In this document: positions 6,241 through 14,343 of the stretch, piece after piece | How positions within the stretch are numbered: position 1 is the first letter of the stretch | Layout: each line of letters opens with the position of its first letter | From: Planctomycetota bacterium | GTDB lineage: Bacteria; Planctomycetota; Phycisphaerae; UBA1845; Fen-1342 | Assembly (NCBI GenBank): GCA_030616465.1 | Contig: JAUWXH010000007.1 | Coordinates: 1-14,542 of the forward strand | Direction of reading: 5' to 3' | Length of the DNA stretch: 14,542 nt | Notes under the pieces: generated by a model | Database searches by the model: none | Seen by the model: only the letters and a program-made list of their open reading frames with translations | Told to the model about the DNA's origin: nothing | Translations under genes and position numbers: made by a program

Positions 6241-6269
6241 ATTCTAGGCCCGCAGGCCGGCCTGGACAA
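6241..6269 (-). promoter_or_regulatory. candidate promoter of the 97-aa protein gene
   Basis: On the minus strand TTGTCC (6264-6269) and TAGAAT (6241-6246) are separated by 17 bases and match four and five consensus bases. The spacer contains the perfect 10-bp palindrome AGGCCGGCCT (6254-6263). The predicted leader to the ATG at 6186 is about 48 bases. Confidence 0.4.
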
Positions 6270-6349
6270 GTTGGCAGGGCAAAAGAGTTCGAGCGCGGCT
6301 GACCGGCCCGCCGCGCCGCCGGACGAAGCGCCGATCCACGTAGCCACTC

Positions 6350-7672
6350 CTACGGGTCGGTCGGCTTGTCGGGCTTCCGCTGTTGGGGTTCTTGGTCGGG
6401 CTTGTCGGGCTTCTCCACGTCGGCCGGCGGTTCCGCCGACGGCTCCTGCGCAGGCTCGGCGGCCCGGTCCGTCGCCGACGGCCGGCGCTGGACCGGCCGG
6501 CGCGAGTACCGCTGGGACTGCTCGTTGGTGATCACCACCACCAACTTGGAGTATCTCGGGTCCGGATCATCGGTGTAAACGAAGAGCTTGGCGCCCCCCT
6601 TGGGAATGTCTTTGCCGGGAGGAAGCTGGACGGTAATCTCGTGAAAGGAGAACCTGCCGGCCGTCGGCGTGCTGAGCGCCGGCCGAGAAGCCGGCGAATT
6701 CTTCTCATCCGCCTGAGCGGACGACTCACCCGTTTTCGGGTTGACACGCGGGGGCCGAAGCTCTCCCGCAACTCCCGCGTAGTCCGACTCGATCCTGGTG
6801 ATCTCTACCGGCTGAGCGGTCAGGTAATAGAGCCGGAGGATGCGCTGGGTGGCGCGGTTGAGCCTGGGAGACACGTAGTACCTTGACGTGGAGAGCGAGA
6901 CGCGCGGTTTGACAATGGCGCGCACACCCACCGCGACTTCCGGGACCCGCTCGAGATCGGTTTCCAGAATAGCGTCTATGGTCGGGACGCCCGGCTTGAG
7001 CGGTGGTCTCGTGGTCGCGGTGAGCCGATATTTCACGCCGGGCTCGATCTCCTCGAGCTTCAGTTCATACGCGTCGCGGGCTGACGGCGCCACCTTCTCG
7101 TCCGGCCCTTTGAGTTTGAGGAAGAGTTTCTCGTCGTATACGACCGTGAGATCAACGGACTTGGTGACACGTTCGTCGATGGTCACATAGCCAAACGCGA
7201 TCGAATGGCCGGGTTCGCCCTCTACGATCTCCTTTACCTCGCCGGTGAGCTTCACCCTGGTCAACGGCTGCTTGGGGTCGTTGGTCTGAATGGTCACGCC
7301 CCGGCGGATCTGCCCCACGCGGTTCCTGCTCTTGTACTGGATCTTGAGGACGTCGAACTCGCCCGGGGCCAGCAGACTCTTGGGTTTGTTAGCCTGCACG
7401 CAGCCGCAACGAGCCGTGATCTTGATGATCTCCAGCGGGGCGGTGCCCGTGTTCTTGAGGACGACTTCCCCTATCGGGTTCTCACCATGCCACACCTGGC
7501 CGTAGTCCAACTCCGTCGGAGTAACCTCCAGCTGCGGGATCCGCAGGGTCAATGGGCCCGCTGCCGGCGGTGTCGGCCGGCCAGCCGGCTCTTTGTCCTG
7601 GGCAAACGCCAGACTGAACCCAACCAGAACAGCACAAACCCCAACGCTCAGTTGCAGTTTCCGTGACTCCAT
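6350..7672 (-). CDS. secreted DUF1573-domain protein A
   Basis: A 440-aa protein. Residues 1-24 are a Sec signal peptide (basic MESRK, hydrophobic core, cleavage after AFA). Residues about 46-148 are a DUF1573 domain with the typical features: DYGQVWHGE, VLKNTGTAPLEI, the CGC motif at 89-91, LAPGE, and a final TNDPKQPLTRVKLTGEV. DUF1573 is an immunoglobulin-like ASH/MSP-type beta sandwich common in secreted planctomycete and Bacteroidetes proteins. Residues about 155-390 form a second beta-rich region shared with the neighbouring paralog. The C-terminus (about 390-440) is a Pro/Glu/Lys-rich tail. ATG at 7672 gives a standard signal peptide; a GTG at 7681 would add only three residues. No enzymatic function is known for the family; adhesion or periplasmic structure is a guess. 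Confidence 0.85.
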   Translation of the reverse strand: MESRKLQLSVGVCAVLVGFSLAFAQDKEPAGRPTPPAAGPLTLRIPQLEVTPTELDYGQVWHGENPIGEVVLKNTGTAPLEIIKITARCGCVQANKPKSLLAPGEFDVLKIQYKSRNRVGQIRRGVTIQTNDPKQPLTRVKLTGEVKEIVEGEPGHSIAFGYVTIDERVTKSVDLTVVYDEKLFLKLKGPDEKVAPSARDAYELKLEEIEPGVKYRLTATTRPPLKPGVPTIDAILETDLERVPEVAVGVRAIVKPRVSLSTSRYYVSPRLNRATQRILRLYYLTAQPVEITRIESDYAGVAGELRPPRVNPKTGESSAQADEKNSPASRPALSTPTAGRFSFHEITVQLPPGKDIPKGGAKLFVYTDDPDPRYSKLVVVITNEQSQRYSRRPVQRRPSATDRAAEPAQEPSAEPPADVEKPDKPDQEPQQRKPDKPTDP

Positions 7673-7777
7673 CGTCGGCACTCACATGTGTTGCAGATCA
7701 ATGCTAAGATCTCCCGCGGGCATACACCCGGACGAGGCCGTCCGCCGGTTTCACGACGGTCCGACGCACCAGGTCGG

Positions 7778-9013
7778 TCACGGTCCCGCGGGTCTGCTCG
7801 TCGGCTCGGCCCTTCGGCCGGCCTCGGATGCTTCCTTCGCTTCCCGGCGCTGCGACGCCGCACCGGCCACGGCCCGTGCTCGGGACCCGATCCGTCGTTC
7901 GGCTGGCTGCTGGCGAGCGCCGGCGCGGCTCCGACTACGGCCCGGTCTCGGCGCGTGGCGGATGGGCACCTCGAGCTTGGCGAACTCGGGATCGCTGGTC
8001 AGGATCTCGAGCGTAGTGCCCTCTTCGGGGATCTCGTCAGCCGGCGGTGTCGTAACGAGAATCACACGCGTCAGGAACCGCGTCGGTCTACGGGGTTCCT
8101 TTGCCGGGATGAGTCGTGCTTTCACGCCTTCGTGGTTCGGCCGGACTTCGGTGATCTCGATGGGGTGCTCGGCCAGATAGGTGACCTGCACCCGCCGCTC
8201 GCGACTCGGGGAGGTCTTCGGGCTCACCCACAGCGTCCGCGGACTCACGGAAACGCGCGACACCACCCTGGCGCGCACGGGGACCATGAGCTTGGGGATC
8301 CGTTCCAGGCCCGTTTCAAGGTTGATGGTGGTGTTGAGCGCACCGCTACGGAGCGGCGGCTTCGTCGCGACCGTGAGCCGATAGTGCATGCCGGGCTCGA
8401 TCTCCTCGAGCCGGATGTCGTAATATGGGATGCTCGGACGGGTGTCCTTGACCTTGAGGAACACCTTCTCTTGCAAGGCATTCTTGAGATCGAGGGTCTT
8501 GGCCTGGCGGTCACCCGCGGTAAGCTTGCCGAAGAAGATCGAGCCGAGACCGTCAAAGACCGGCTTCACCCTGCCCTTGACGCGAATGACCTTGGTCGGC
8601 TGAGCCGGATCGTTGCTGAAGATCCTCACCGTTTGGGACACGTTTCCGGCACGCTTCTTGTTGTAGGTAAGCTTGAGGGGCACCGCTTCACCCGGCGCCA
8701 GCGTGTCCTTCTTCAACTTGGCCGCCGTGCAGCCGCAAGAGGTCTTGACACGCGTGATCTCCAGCGTGCTCCGGCCAGTGTTCTTGAGCGTGAGCTCACC
8801 TTGGGCCACCTCACCGTACCAGATCTCCCCGAAATCCCACTCGGGCGGATCGACCTGCATGTGCGCCGCGTTGCTGTCCACGACAGGGGCGGACTCGGGT
8901 TGCCCGGTTGGGTTGGGCGGGTCAGCCGGTCGGTTATCCTGGGCGAAGGCGAGGTTCACCGTCGCCGCCGCCATGAACAGCGCCCCGCAGATCATCCGCA
9001 TTTGCATCATCAT
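7778..9013 (-). CDS. secreted DUF1573-domain protein B, paralog of A
   Basis: A 411-aa protein. The signal peptide is residues 1-24 (MMMQMRMICGALFMAAATVN, cleavage after AFA), and the mature protein starts QD as in protein A. The DUF1573 domain spans about 52-150, with DFGEIWYGE, TLKNTGRSTLEI, CGC at 93-95, LAPGE and SNDPAQPTKVIRVKGRV. The following region (about 155-360) aligns with protein A, for example YRLTVATKPPLRSG versus YRLTATTRPPLKPG, and VSPKTSPSRERRVQVTYL versus VSPRLNRATQRILRLYYL. The tail is Arg/Ala-rich and differs from the acidic-Pro tail of A. ATG at 9013 has GAGGT eight bases upstream; the open frame to 9199 lacks signal-peptide character. Protein A follows after about 105 bases, so the two genes are probably one operon derived from tandem duplication. 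Confidence 0.85.
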   Translation of the reverse strand: MMMQMRMICGALFMAAATVNLAFAQDNRPADPPNPTGQPESAPVVDSNAAHMQVDPPEWDFGEIWYGEVAQGELTLKNTGRSTLEITRVKTSCGCTAAKLKKDTLAPGEAVPLKLTYNKKRAGNVSQTVRIFSNDPAQPTKVIRVKGRVKPVFDGLGSIFFGKLTAGDRQAKTLDLKNALQEKVFLKVKDTRPSIPYYDIRLEEIEPGMHYRLTVATKPPLRSGALNTTINLETGLERIPKLMVPVRARVVSRVSVSPRTLWVSPKTSPSRERRVQVTYLAEHPIEITEVRPNHEGVKARLIPAKEPRRPTRFLTRVILVTTPPADEIPEEGTTLEILTSDPEFAKLEVPIRHAPRPGRSRSRAGARQQPAERRIGSRARAVAGAASQRREAKEASEAGRRAEPTSRPAGP

Positions 9014-9329
9014 CGTCGGACCTCTCGGTTGCTGAGGCGTGGCCCTCCAAAGCGTTGCAGCCATCAACGGTCGGTAGTAGGGAAGTCTGGGCTGCCCGTC
9101 CGTTCCCCTGCGGTGCCACACCCACGTCGGCACGGGCGCCGCCGCGCGTGGGTGATCCTCGACTTCCCGCGCGCGTAGACGCTTCCCGGCCCGCCCCACA
9201 CTACCGAGATGTTATCCGATCCCTAGGTGTCAGTGCAACTGTGGCGAGGGGCCGGCGGTGGCAGCGTCATAGCGTGATGCGGTTCTCATCTGCCGCTGGA
9301 CGCCCGGCCGGCCGCCCACACGCGGGCGG
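9014..9329. other. intergenic region between tadC and the DUF1573 pair
   Basis: No credible gene was found in this stretch of about 316 bases. Its tadC-proximal end holds a GC hairpin at 9311-9330. A minus-strand TTGCAC (9234-9239) with a GATAAC 16 bases on is a weak possible promoter for the DUF1573 operon; it is not convincing enough to list separately. The short frames crossing the region have arginine-rich translations. Confidence 0.5.
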
Positions 9330-9330
9330 C
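9311..9330 (-). terminator. hairpin directly after tadC, possible terminator
   Basis: Arms GCCGCCC (9311-9317) and GGGCGGC (9324-9330) are perfect inverted repeats around a six-base loop. The stem starts in the tadC stop codon. No T-tract follows on the minus strand, so it would act as a Rho-assisted terminator or a 3' stability element rather than an intrinsic terminator. Confidence 0.4.
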
Positions 9331-10262
9331 TATCTGTCGCCAAACGCGCCGATCAGGTTAATGATCGCCGGCCCGGCGAGCACCACGCCCATGGCCGGGA
9401 AGATGAACAGCACCAGCGGGATCATCAACTTGACGGCGGTTTTCTGGGCGCGCTCCTCGGCCTGTTGACGGCGTTTGGTCCGCAGGGCATCGCTCTGGTT
9501 ACGCAGCGCCTTGGCGATGCTGGTGCCGAATCTCTCGGCCTGGGTGATGACCGAGGTCAGATTGCGGAGCTCCTCCACGCCGGCGCGCTGGGACAAGTGC
9601 TCCAGCGCCTCGCCGCGGGGAATCCCCATTTGGGATTCTGCCGTCGCGATGCGGAACTCCTCGGACAGCTCGGGGTGGACGCGGACCATCTCATCGCCGA
9701 CGCGCTTGATGGTCGCGTCCAGCGCTAAACCCGACTCGACCGACACAACCATCAGGTCCAAGACGTCGGGCAGCCCGCGTCGCACCTTGTCTTGGCGCGC
9801 CTTGGCCACCAGCCCGAGCCACAGGTTGGGGACCATGAACCCCACGCCGCCGCCGAACAATGCCACCAGGGCGGTCTTCTGCCAGCCGTACCCCAGCGAG
9901 GCGCCGACCACCACCGCGCTGATCAAAAGCACGACTGACAGAAGGGTCTTGCTTGCCAGAAAGACGGTTTGGGCCTGGCGGCGTCGATACCCGGCACTGG
10001 CGAGCTTCAGGCGGAGCTGGCTGAGCGCTTCGTCCGAGGTGGGCATGACCAGCCTGGAGAGGACGGGGGCCGCCCGTTTGACCAGACCTTGCGTCGCGTT
10101 GGCCCGGGCCCTCTCGCTGATTTCGGCCACGTTGTCCACGGAGCGACCGCCCTCGAGCCGACGCTTGACCGCATCGCGTGTTTTCGGCTGGTGTGGGAAG
10201 ACGCTGTACCCGACCAGCGCGACGCCAATAACTAACAGGATGCCAACAGCCATCACGTCCAT
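9330..10262 (-). CDS. tadC: Tad pilus inner-membrane platform protein TadC
   Basis: A 310-aa integral membrane protein. There is an N-terminal membrane helix (about 4-22), a cytoplasmic region, two adjacent helices (about 100-122 and 130-152), a T2SS-F (GspF) domain (about 165-275) with LPDVLDLMVVSVESGLALDATI and QAERFGTSIAKALR, and a final helix (about 278-305). This is the usual TadC layout and length. TadC pairs with TadB to form the inner-membrane platform on which the TadA ATPase drives Flp pilus assembly. ATG at 10262 lies 12 bases after tadB, with a GGGG seven bases upstream. It is the last gene of the visible Tad series and is followed by a hairpin. Confidence 0.92.
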   Translation of the reverse strand: MDVMAVGILLVIGVALVGYSVFPHQPKTRDAVKRRLEGGRSVDNVAEISERARANATQGLVKRAAPVLSRLVMPTSDEALSQLRLKLASAGYRRRQAQTVFLASKTLLSVVLLISAVVVGASLGYGWQKTALVALFGGGVGFMVPNLWLGLVAKARQDKVRRGLPDVLDLMVVSVESGLALDATIKRVGDEMVRVHPELSEEFRIATAESQMGIPRGEALEHLSQRAGVEELRNLTSVITQAERFGTSIAKALRNQSDALRTKRRQQAEERAQKTAVKLMIPLVLFIFPAMGVVLAGPAIINLIGAFGDR

Positions 10263-10274
10263 GACAGTGCCCCG

Positions 10275-11297
10275 TTATACCTTGATATTGATGATTTTCT
10301 TGATCATGGCCCAGCCCATGAGCTGCATTACGATCGCGGTGGTCAGCATCATCTGACCTTGGGGATGCTCCAGCAGCACCATGGCGTAATCGGGGTTGAC
10401 CTTAAGCATGGCCAAGAAGACTACCACCGGTAGGGCCAGCAGCACATAGCCGGACAAGCGTCCCTCGGCCGTCAGGGCCTTGACAGTCCCATGCAGTTTG
10501 ACCCGATCGCGGATGATGCTGCCGATCTTGTCGAGCACTTCTGCCAGGTCGCCCCCGGTCTGGCGCTGGATCAACACCGCCGTCACGAAGAAGCGCACGT
10601 CGAGCACGTCCATGCGGTCGGCCAGGTTCTTGAGGGCCTCCTCGATGGTGAGTCCGAGGTTCTGCTCCTGGAAGACCCGGCCGAATTCGGTCCCGGCCGG
10701 ATCGGGCTTCTCTGTCGCAACCAACTGCATCCCGCTGGCCAGGGAGTGCCCCGCCCGCAAGGCCTGACTGAGCAACTCGAACACCTCCGGCAATTGCAGG
10801 ACGAGCTTGTTGAGGCGTCTCTTGCGGCGGCGGATCAGGTAGAGAATCGGCAGCACGAAGACCGCCAGCGCCACGCAAACCGCCGTGATCATGCCCACCT
10901 TCAGCAGGATCAGCCCGGCCAGCAGCAGACAGGCCATGGCGGTCAAGTTGACCAGCAACTTGGCGGCAGACCAGGGCACGTTGGCCTGCTCGAGGATCTT
11001 TTGCAGGCGCGCGGTGATGCTCAGGCTGGCGAAGGCCGCCCCGAGCCTCCCGGCGGCCTCCGGTGCCTGCTTGCGGAGGACCTGCGGGTCGAGGATCGCT
11101 GCGGCGGAGCGGGCTCCCGTCTTGCGTCCCTGCAAGCGCCCGACAACGTGCTTGCGCGGGGCACCGCGCAGGTCGACTACCAGTTGGAAGATTCCATAGG
11201 CCGCTATGGCCGGACCGGCCACCAGCAAGGCCAGCAGAAACAGGTCCCCGCTGCTGCCGAACAGCTCAAAACCGAGCAATAACGGTATTCTGACCAC
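10275..11297 (-). CDS. tadB: Tad pilus inner-membrane platform protein TadB
   Basis: A 340-aa integral membrane protein. It has an N-terminal membrane helix (about 18-40), a cytoplasmic region with LQKILEQANVPW typical of TadB (about 98-109), two membrane helices (about 112-156), a T2SS-F domain (about 168-275; LPEVFELLSQALRAGHSLASGM and QRQTGGDLAEVLDKI) and two C-terminal helices (about 282-300 and 316-334). The start is GTG at 11297 with GGAGG seven bases upstream, a strong ribosome-binding site. TadB and TadC are paralogous halves of the pilus platform. The gene sits 54 bases after tadA, a gap that holds a hairpin. Confidence 0.92.
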   Translation of the reverse strand: MVRIPLLLGFELFGSSGDLFLLALLVAGPAIAAYGIFQLVVDLRGAPRKHVVGRLQGRKTGARSAAAILDPQVLRKQAPEAAGRLGAAFASLSITARLQKILEQANVPWSAAKLLVNLTAMACLLLAGLILLKVGMITAVCVALAVFVLPILYLIRRRKRRLNKLVLQLPEVFELLSQALRAGHSLASGMQLVATEKPDPAGTEFGRVFQEQNLGLTIEEALKNLADRMDVLDVRFFVTAVLIQRQTGGDLAEVLDKIGSIIRDRVKLHGTVKALTAEGRLSGYVLLALPVVVFLAMLKVNPDYAMVLLEHPQGQMMLTTAIVMQLMGWAMIKKIINIKV

Positions 11298-11309
11298 GTT
11301 GCGCCCTCC

Positions 11310-11336
11310 GCCGGGCAGCCTCGGCTGTCGCCCGGC
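11310..11336 (-). repeat. inverted repeat in the tadA-tadB gap
   Basis: GCCGGGC (11310-11316) and GCCCGGC (11330-11336) form a perfect 7-bp stem. The loop contains a second small stem AGCC-TC-GGCT. It occupies most of the 54-base gap just upstream of the tadB ribosome-binding site. It may set the ratio of TadB to TadA by mRNA processing or by slowing ribosome access. Confidence 0.45.
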
Positions 11337-11351
11337 CCGGGGTTGTCTGCG

Positions 11352-12827
11352 CTAGTCTGCTACCAGTACCCGGGGCGCGAACATCCGCGGATCGATCTGC
11401 GCCCCGGCGGCGACCAAACGGTCCATGAACAAGGGGCGGACACCGGTTGCCACGGTCCGTCCGTAGGCGGCTCCATCGGAGTCCACACCGTCCTGCTCAA
11501 ACCTAAATATGTCCTGCATCACAACTGCGTCGCCTTCCATCCCCTGCAATTCGGTGACAGCGGTGATTTTGCGCCGCCCGCCGGTCAACCGCGCCGCCTG
11601 GATGATCAGGTCGATCGCCGAGGCGAACTGCTGGCGGATGGCCTTTTGCGGCAGCTCGAACCCCGCCATCATCACCATCGTCTCGATGCGTTGAACCGCG
11701 TCACGTGTGCTGTTGGCGTGCACGGTGGTCATCGAGCCTTCGTGGCCGGTGTTCATGGCCTGGAGCATGTCCAGCGTCTCACCCCCGCGGCACTCGCCGA
11801 CCACGATCCGGTCCGGCCGCATGCGCAACGAGTTGATCAGCAGGTCGCGCATCGTGATGCGCCCTTTGCCCTCCAGGTTGGGCGGGCGCGTCTCGAGCCG
11901 GACCACGTGCGGCTGGCGTAGTTGCAGCTCGGCGGCGTCCTCGATGGTGACGATGCGCTCGCCCTCCGGAATGAAGCCCGAGAGGTTGTTGAGGAAGGTG
12001 GTTTTGCCGGAGCCCGTGCCCCCGGTGATCAACACGTTCAGCGACGATTTCACGCAGGCTTCAAAGAACTCGATCATCTCGGGTGAGCACGACTTGTAGC
12101 GCACGTAGTCATCCCAGCTGATCGGGTCGATGCCGAACCGCCGGATCGACAGCGACGGAGCGTCGATCGCCAGTGGGGGGATGATCGCGTTGACGCGGCT
12201 GCCGTCCTTGAGCCGCGCATCGACCATGGGGCACACCTCGTCGCAGCGGCGGCCCAGCGGCGAGACGATCTTGTCAATGATGTGCAACAAGTGGGCATCG
12301 TCCTTGAAGCGCACGTCGGTCAACCCCAACTGGCCCTCGCGCTCGACGTAGATCTGGTTAGGCCCGTTGATCAGAATGTCGGTGATGCGCGGGTCCTTGA
12401 GCAAGGTTTCCAACGGCCCCAGGCCGAAGGTCTCGTCCAGGATCTCCTGCGTCAGCCGCTGGCGTTCGTTGCTGTTGAGCAAGGTGTCCTCTTCCTCGCA
12501 CAACGCCAACACCACCTGACGCACCTGCTCGCGGATCTCATCGTTGGCCTCGCGCGAGAGCTTGCTCATGTCGAGCTGCTCGACCAGCTTGCGGTGAATC
12601 GTGCCCTTCAGCTCGTCGAAGCGGCGGACGCGCTCGTCGGGCTTGGGATCCGACCGGGACGTCGGCCGGGTGGGCTTCGGCTTGGCCGGAGGTGGCGCGG
12701 GCGGTGGTGCCGGCGCCGCAGCCGGACGCACCGGCGCCGGGCTGTCAGCGCTGGGTGGCGGCTTGGCCGGCGGCTTCGGCGGAGCCGCCGGCGGCGAAGA
12801 GCCCGGTCGCTTCGTAAACAACGCCAT
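11352..12827 (-). CDS. tadA: Tad pilus assembly ATPase TadA/CpaF
   Basis: A 491-aa cytoplasmic secretion ATPase. Residues about 9-60 are a Pro/Ala/Lys-rich disordered N-terminal extension. Residues about 65-245 are the CpaF N-terminal domain ([23 protein letters not shown] and [16 protein letters not shown]). The RecA-like ATPase core has Walker [10 protein letters not shown] (269-277), an Asp-box region IEDAAELQL, Walker [15 protein letters not shown] (337-350) and a His box [12 protein letters not shown] (361-372). All motifs needed for ATP hydrolysis are intact. The hexamer powers Flp pilus extension through TadB/TadC. ATG at 12827 has GAGGG six bases upstream. It lies 59 bases after tadZ. 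Length is normal apart from the proline-rich head, which resembles those seen on planctomycete and actinobacterial homologs. Confidence 0.95.
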   Translation of the reverse strand: MALFTKRPGSSPPAAPPKPPAKPPPSADSPAPVRPAAAPAPPPAPPPAKPKPTRPTSRSDPKPDERVRRFDELKGTIHRKLVEQLDMSKLSREANDEIREQVRQVVLALCEEEDTLLNSNERQRLTQEILDETFGLGPLETLLKDPRITDILINGPNQIYVEREGQLGLTDVRFKDDAHLLHIIDKIVSPLGRRCDEVCPMVDARLKDGSRVNAIIPPLAIDAPSLSIRRFGIDPISWDDYVRYKSCSPEMIEFFEACVKSSLNVLITGGTGSGKTTFLNNLSGFIPEGERIVTIEDAAELQLRQPHVVRLETRPPNLEGKGRITMRDLLINSLRMRPDRIVVGECRGGETLDMLQAMNTGHEGSMTTVHANSTRDAVQRIETMVMMAGFELPQKAIRQQFASAIDLIIQAARLTGGRRKITAVTELQGMEGDAVVMQDIFRFEQDGVDSDGAAYGRTVATGVRPLFMDRLVAAGAQIDPRMFAPRVLVAD

Positions 12828-12886
12828 CAGTCGCCCTCAAACCAGTCTTTGCCCCGCTGCCGTGAGCTCCCCGGGTGGCCGCGGGA

Positions 12887-14131
12887 CTACGGCTTGGCGC
12901 CGGCCAGAAACGAAAACAAGCCTTTGCGCTCGCGGCCGGAACCCACGTCATCCGGTGTTTCGCCTGCCGGCTCCTTTTCCCTCGCCAAGGTCAACGCCAT
13001 CTGACGATACGCTTGGCGCAGCTTTGTCTTCGGCGCGTGGCTCAGCAGCGGGGCGCCCATGTTCACGGCGGTGCTGCTGAGTTTCCAATCGTCCGGGAGT
13101 GTGAAGTCGAGCTTGCGTCGCAGCGTCGCTTCGACGTCGCCGGGCTCCAGATACCCGGACTCCCGCCCAAAGCGGTTGCACACCAGCCGCAGGCGCTCCG
13201 CGGCGTACCCGGAGCGGTCCAGGGTCTGCAGAATGCGGTCGGCGTTGCGCACCGCAGGGACCAGCAGTTGCAGAACCAACAAGTACGTGTCGGCCATGTC
13301 GAACACCGCCCGCGCGCCGGGGTCAAAGCGCACCGGCAGGTCGGCAATGACGAAGTCATAGTGTTCGAGCAGGCTGGCCAGGACGCTGGCGGCGTGGGCG
13401 GGCGTGATTTGCTCGGCCTGGGCGAAGTCGGCCGGACGCGCCAACACGTGCACCCCACAGGCGTGCTTGAACATCGCCCGCTCCAGCATCTGCGGGTCAA
13501 TCTGCTCGGGTGTTTCGGCCAGTTCGGCGATGGTGTAGGCGGGTTGTACGTCGAGCTGGATGGCAACCTGTCCGAAGCGCAGGTCGAGGTCGACCAGGGC
13601 TACCCGCGGGCGTGCGGTGGGGTTGGCCTCGGCCGTCCAGCCCTCGAGCTGGGCCAGCTCGACGGCCAGGTTTATGGCCAGACTGGTGGCGCCCACCCCC
13701 CCGCAGGTCCCCAGGACCACGAACAGCCGGCCGCAGCGTCGGCCGGCCGACTGCGCCTCGGCCCCGACGCGCTGCAGGATTTCGCAGAGCTGCTCGGGCG
13801 GAAAGGGCTTCCACAGGAACTCACGCATACCGGCCCGCATGGCGCGCACGACCAGGTCGGCATCGCGGTCGTCGGTCATCCCGATGGCAGCCAGGTGGCC
13901 CTTGTGGGCCTCGAGCAGCGGCGCAATGACGTCCATCATGGCGGCCGGGTGGGGGTCGAGGTGGATCAGCAGCACCTCGGCCGGAAACTGAGCCATGGCC
14001 TGCGGCAAAAGGGCCGGCTCGTCAATCTCGGCCACGATGCGGACGCCGTCGACGGCCAGCAGGGCGGCGCGCAGCTCCGGCGCGACCTGTTCATCCGCGT
14101 TGACGACGATGACGCGAACGGTGCGGCTCAC
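12887..14131 (-). CDS. tadZ: Tad pilus localisation protein TadZ/CpaE with degenerate P-loop
   Basis: A 414-aa protein. Residues about 5-123 are a receiver-like domain: D59 lies in LLIHLDPHP, T86 in IGMTDD, and K108 in LWKPF, the usual phosphoacceptor and switch positions. Residues about 135-395 are a ParA/MinD-type ATPase domain with VALVDLDLRFGQVAIQLD (177-194), DFVIADLP, and a C-terminal NRFG stretch. The P-loop reads GTCGGVGATS (141-150): CpaE/TadZ proteins commonly replace the second lysine of KGGVGKT by alanine, and here the first lysine is also lost, to cysteine. Family role: polar or focal targeting of the Tad machine. The start is GTG at 14131, with AAGGG at an extended spacing. It is followed by tadA after 59 bases. 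Confidence 0.9.
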   Translation of the reverse strand: MSRTVRVIVVNADEQVAPELRAALLAVDGVRIVAEIDEPALLPQAMAQFPAEVLLIHLDPHPAAMMDVIAPLLEAHKGHLAAIGMTDDRDADLVVRAMRAGMREFLWKPFPPEQLCEILQRVGAEAQSAGRRCGRLFVVLGTCGGVGATSLAINLAVELAQLEGWTAEANPTARPRVALVDLDLRFGQVAIQLDVQPAYTIAELAETPEQIDPQMLERAMFKHACGVHVLARPADFAQAEQITPAHAASVLASLLEHYDFVIADLPVRFDPGARAVFDMADTYLLVLQLLVPAVRNADRILQTLDRSGYAAERLRLVCNRFGRESGYLEPGDVEATLRRKLDFTLPDDWKLSSTAVNMGAPLLSHAPKTKLRQAYRQMALTLAREKEPAGETPDDVGSGRERKGLFSFLAGAKP

Positions 14132-14261
14132 CGCTGCAGATGTCCCTTCTAGGAACTCCAGCGGTGAGACTGGAAACCGGAGCTGTCAACCCAACGCCGC
14201 CCACAGTCTCTTGTCTCTGGCTGCTGGTCTCCCGCCTCCGCCCTTCGTGGCTTCGTGGCTG

Positions 14262-14278
14262 GCGGGCGGGACGCCCGC
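14262..14278. repeat. hairpin 1 upstream of tadZ
   Basis: GCGGGCG (14262-14268), loop GGA, CGCCCGC (14272-14278): a perfect 7-bp stem with a three-base loop. No T-run follows in either direction. Confidence 0.5.
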
Positions 14279-14294
14279 ACTACCCTCAACACTG

Positions 14295-14312
14295 CCCGCG
14301 GCACGCCGCGGG
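14295..14312. repeat. hairpin 2 upstream of tadZ
   Basis: CCCGCGGC (14295-14302), AC, GCCGCGGG (14305-14312): perfect 8-bp arms around two bases. It lies 16 bases from hairpin 1, and GTAGT/CACTAC-like flanks are shared by the two (ACTACC after hairpin 1, GGTAGT after hairpin 2), so the pair may itself form a larger dyad. Confidence 0.5.
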
Positions 14313-14328
14313 TAGTTCAGCTGTCTAT

Positions 14329-14340
14329 TTGAGATCTCAA
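14329..14340. promoter_or_regulatory. 12-bp perfect palindrome
   Basis: TTGAGATCTCAA reads the same on both strands. It lies directly after the stop codon of the upstream partial gene and is AT-richer than its surroundings. It could be a dimeric regulator site for the tad genes; the binder is unknown. Confidence 0.3.
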
Positions 14341-14343
14341 GTT

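Larger units (their letters stand above)
14132..14343. other. intergenic region upstream of tadZ
   Basis: No gene was found in these 212 bases. They contain two strong GC hairpins (14262-14278 and 14295-14312), a perfect TTGAGATCTCAA palindrome (14329-14340) and a direct repeat of CTTCGTGG (14243-14250 and 14251-14258). The density of dyads suggests a regulatory or REP-like repeat region between the upstream gene and the tadZABC series. Confidence 0.5.

Noticed and set aside
7688..9178. 496-aa plus-strand open frame opposite DUF1573 protein B
   Set aside because: The minus strand encodes a clear signal peptide and DUF1573 domain. The plus frame is Arg/His-rich with no domain, as expected for GC-rich antisense.
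12875..14152. 425-aa plus-strand open frame opposite tadZ
   Set aside because: It is a Gly/Gln/His/Arg-rich translation without recognisable domains, and tadZ is unambiguous on the minus strand.
14161..14189. Perfect TTGACA on the minus strand (14184-14189) upstream of tadZ
   Set aside because: No -10-like hexamer occurs 16-18 bases downstream (CACCGC at 17), so a promoter call is not supported.
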